A stretch of DNA of 64,000 nucleotides from contig NZ_VTRU01000006.1 of assembly GCF_008274625.1 (NCBI RefSeq), positions 62,001 through 126,000 of the forward strand. The letters run 5' to 3'. The position numbers and the translations under genes are program-made. Of the stretch, positions 62,241-64,000 are shown one piece after another (positions within the stretch are counted from its first letter, which is position 1; every line of letters begins with the position of its first letter). The notes beneath the pieces were generated by a model, which was given only the letters and a program-made list of their open reading frames with translations, ran no database searches and had not been told where the DNA came from. Source of the stretch: Chryseobacterium panacisoli (lineage in GTDB: Bacteria; Bacteroidota; Bacteroidia; Flavobacteriales; Weeksellaceae).

Positions 62241-63578
62241 ATGCAGTACATCGATAACATTATTTTCCTGATTTTATTAGTGGCCGGATTTGGGTTGTTT
62301 GCCAAAAGCCTGCTGAAGATTTATAGAAATATCAGGTTGGGTCATGAAATCAATAGAAACGACAGAAAAGGAGAACGTTGGGGAACTATGGCTCGTGTGG
62401 CAATGGGACAGAGTAAAATGACAGCACGTCCTGTTGCAGGAGTTTTACACCTTTTTGTATATGTAGGTTTTGTGATTATTAATATTGAATTAATAGAAAT
62501 CGTTGTTGATGGAATATTTGGAACACATCGTTTCTTATCAAGCATTTTAGGACATACATTTTATAACTTCTTTACCGCAACGCTGGAGGTTTTAGCTCTT
62601 TTGGTGGTAATTGGAGTTGTCATTTTCTTTATCCGTAGAAACTTTTACGGAGTGAAAAGATTGACGATGAAAGAACTTTTCGGATGGCCGAAAAATGATG
62701 CAAACTGGATTTTGATCATTGAATTTGCCTTAATGATGGCATTCTTTATGATGAATGCTTCAGATTTTATTTTACAGGCTAGAGGTGTTTTTCCAGAACA
62801 TGGAAGCTTCCCGATTAGTGAAATGACATTTGTTCCGTTTTTGGAAATCTTCAGTTTTGATAGCGGATTTTTGATGTTCACAGAAAAAGGTGCCTGGTGG
62901 TTTCACTTTGTAGGAATTCTTTTCTTCATGAACTATCTTTATTACTCAAAACATCTGCATATTATCCTTGCATTTCCAAGTACATGGTATGCAAATCTTG
63001 ATAAAAAAGGAAAATTCAATAATCTTGAGTCTGTAACAAAGGAGATCAAATTAATGATGGATCCCAATGCAGACCCTTATGCTGCACCAGCTGAAGGAAC
63101 GGAAGCTGATGTACCTTCTAAATTCGGTGCTGAAGATATCTTTGACCTGAACCAGGTACAGCTGCTTAATGCTTATTCATGTACAGAATGCGGACGTTGT
63201 ACTTCCGTTTGTCCCGCTAATATTACCGGTAAAAAGCTTTCTCCGAGACTGATCCTGATGAAGACAAGAGACAGGCTTGAAGAAGTTGGAAGAAATATTG
63301 ATGCCAACGGAAAATTCGTTGATGACGGTAAAAAACTGCTGAACGACTATATCACAAAAGAAGAGCTTTGGGCTTGTACAACATGTAATGCATGTACAGA
63401 TGCTTGTCCGGTATTGCTTGATCCACTTTCCATTATTTTTGAAATGAGAAGATTCCTGGTAATGGAACAGTCTGCTGCTCCACAGGAACTGAATCTGATG
63501 ATGACCAATGTGGAAAACAATGCAGCCCCATGGCAGTACAATCAGGCTGACCGTCTGAACTGGGCATCCGAAAACTAG
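62241..63578 (+). CDS. Membrane-bound 4Fe-4S dicluster oxidoreductase subunit
   Basis: A 445-aa protein. The N-terminal half has about five transmembrane helices with several His residues, like a haem b-type NarI/DsrM-like membrane domain. The C-terminal half has two 4Fe-4S sites, CTECGRCTSVCP and CTTCNACTDACP. It resembles HdrC/GlpC-type electron-transfer subunits. The next gene is a CCG-domain protein, the HdrB-like partner, so the two probably form a quinone-linked oxidoreductase. Its donor or acceptor is not known from sequence. Confidence 0.9.
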   Translation: MQYIDNIIFLILLVAGFGLFAKSLLKIYRNIRLGHEINRNDRKGERWGTMARVAMGQSKMTARPVAGVLHLFVYVGFVIINIELIEIVVDGIFGTHRFLSSILGHTFYNFFTATLEVLALLVVIGVVIFFIRRNFYGVKRLTMKELFGWPKNDANWILIIEFALMMAFFMMNASDFILQARGVFPEHGSFPISEMTFVPFLEIFSFDSGFLMFTEKGAWWFHFVGILFFMNYLYYSKHLHIILAFPSTWYANLDKKGKFNNLESVTKEIKLMMDPNADPYAAPAEGTEADVPSKFGAEDIFDLNQVQLLNAYSCTECGRCTSVCPANITGKKLSPRLILMKTRDRLEEVGRNIDANGKFVDDGKKLLNDYITKEELWACTTCNACTDACPVLLDPLSIIFEMRRFLVMEQSAAPQELNLMMTNVENNAAPWQYNQADRLNWASEN

Positions 63579-63588
63579 ATAATTAATC

Positions 63589-63641
63589 AATTTGTAAATT
63601 TGAAATTGATACAATTCCACATCATTTCAAATTTACAAATT
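63589..63641. repeat. 18-bp inverted repeat between the iron-sulfur genes
   Basis: The arm AATTTGTAAATTTGAAAT (63589-63606) is the exact reverse complement of ATTTCAAATTTACAAATT (63624-63641), 17-nt spacer. A further CATTTTCAAATTG follows. It looks like a dispersed AT-rich palindromic element of flavobacterial intergenic DNA. Confidence 0.65.
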
Positions 63642-63666
63642 CTCACATTTTCAAATTGAAAAAGAA

Positions 63667-64000
63667 ATGGATTTCAATATAAAAACAATGGCAGAATATG
63701 CTGCCGAAGGAAAGGCCCCGGAAGTTTTATTTTGGGTTGGATGTGCGGGAAGCTTTGATGACCGTGCTAAAAAAATCACAAAAGCATTTTGCAAGATATT
63801 AAATAAGATAGGGGTAGAATTTGCAGTTTTGGGACAGGAAGAAAGCTGTACCGGAGATCCAGCAAAAAGAGCAGGAAACGAATTCGTTTTCCAGATGATG
63901 GCTCTTACCAATATCGAAGTATTGAATGCTTATGAAGTAAAGAAAATCGTAACGGCTTGCCCACACTGTTTCAATACTTTGAAAAATGAATATCCAAGTT
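63667..64000 (+). CDS. CCG-domain (HdrB-like) iron-sulfur protein, partial
   Basis: Starts at ATG 63667 and is open at the window end (111 codons seen). It contains LFWVGCAGSFDDRAKKITKA and the second-half cysteines EESCTGDPAKRAGNEF and TACPHCFNTLKNEYP, the CCG-domain pattern that holds a non-cubane cluster in HdrB and relatives. It follows the membrane iron-sulfur subunit by 88 nt, with an inverted repeat between. The in-frame Met eight codons later is a less likely start. Confidence 0.9.
   Translation, partial: MDFNIKTMAEYAAEGKAPEVLFWVGCAGSFDDRAKKITKAFCKILNKIGVEFAVLGQEESCTGDPAKRAGNEFVFQMMALTNIEVLNAYEVKKIVTACPHCFNTLKNEYPS

Overview
The window comes from the chromosome of a Chryseobacterium-like flavobacterium (Bacteroidota, Weeksellaceae). 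This rests on AT-rich coding sequence, promoters of the Bacteroidota type (-33 TTTG with -7 TAnnTTTG), three secreted proteins with type IX secretion (T9SS) C-terminal sorting domains, families largely confined to this phylum (DUF4835, DUF5687, DUF4251, a GG-leader peptide of Chryseobacterium type) and a familiar gene order (rpoZ end - coaBC - DUF4835 - recN). No database search was run; all names come from recognising motifs and family architecture.

Layout. 1-7.3 kb: coaBC, a DUF4835 gene, recN, a DUF5687/ABC exporter pair and a DyP peroxidase. 7.4-9.6 kb: an ECF sigma factor, a membrane anti-sigma candidate and an exported barrel-like protein. 9.7-13.3 kb: two unrelated fumarases (class II fumC and an iron-sulfur class I enzyme), divergently transcribed, then a small His-tailed membrane protein. 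13.4-19.6 kb: an AraC regulator, a secreted T9SS protein and a secreted T9SS alpha-amylase. 19.6-23.6 kb: a SAM-I (S-box) riboswitch controlling a TonB-dependent receptor and an APC permease, a predicted methionine-related uptake unit. 23.7-31 kb: prfA, an exported unknown, a prolyl oligopeptidase and a T9SS reprolysin-like metalloprotease.

31-40.5 kb is the most unusual part. The B12-dependent methylmalonyl-CoA mutase and its GTPase chaperone MeaB are separated by an M28 peptidase whose first codons form a perfect 17-bp hairpin, a short structured transcript with a 25-codon ORF, a five-gene RNA/ribosome-repair cluster (basic unknown protein - RtcB ligase - nucleotidyltransferase - PrfH release factor - TPR protein), and a tandem pair of cytochrome c lipoproteins. 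RtcB/PrfH pairs are known to rescue and reseal ribosomes cut in the decoding centre. The three extra genes are candidate new parts of that system.

40.5-64 kb is mostly core: DUF4251 and M48 lipoproteins, a MlaE/MlaF lipid transporter overlapping a small barrel protein, a sugar-phosphate transferase, queE, folD, pgi, a second ECF sigma operon, TraB/GumN and DUF4349 proteins, a glutaryl-CoA-dehydrogenase-like enzyme, DoxX, a Cys-rich GG-leader peptide, an AI-2E transporter, lon, a PpiD/SurA-type foldase, an MCE protein, and an iron-sulfur oxidoreductase followed by a CCG-domain partner cut by the window end. Strong intrinsic terminators sit in many intergenic gaps, several shared by convergent genes. 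No tRNA, rRNA, CRISPR array, insertion sequence or prophage was seen.
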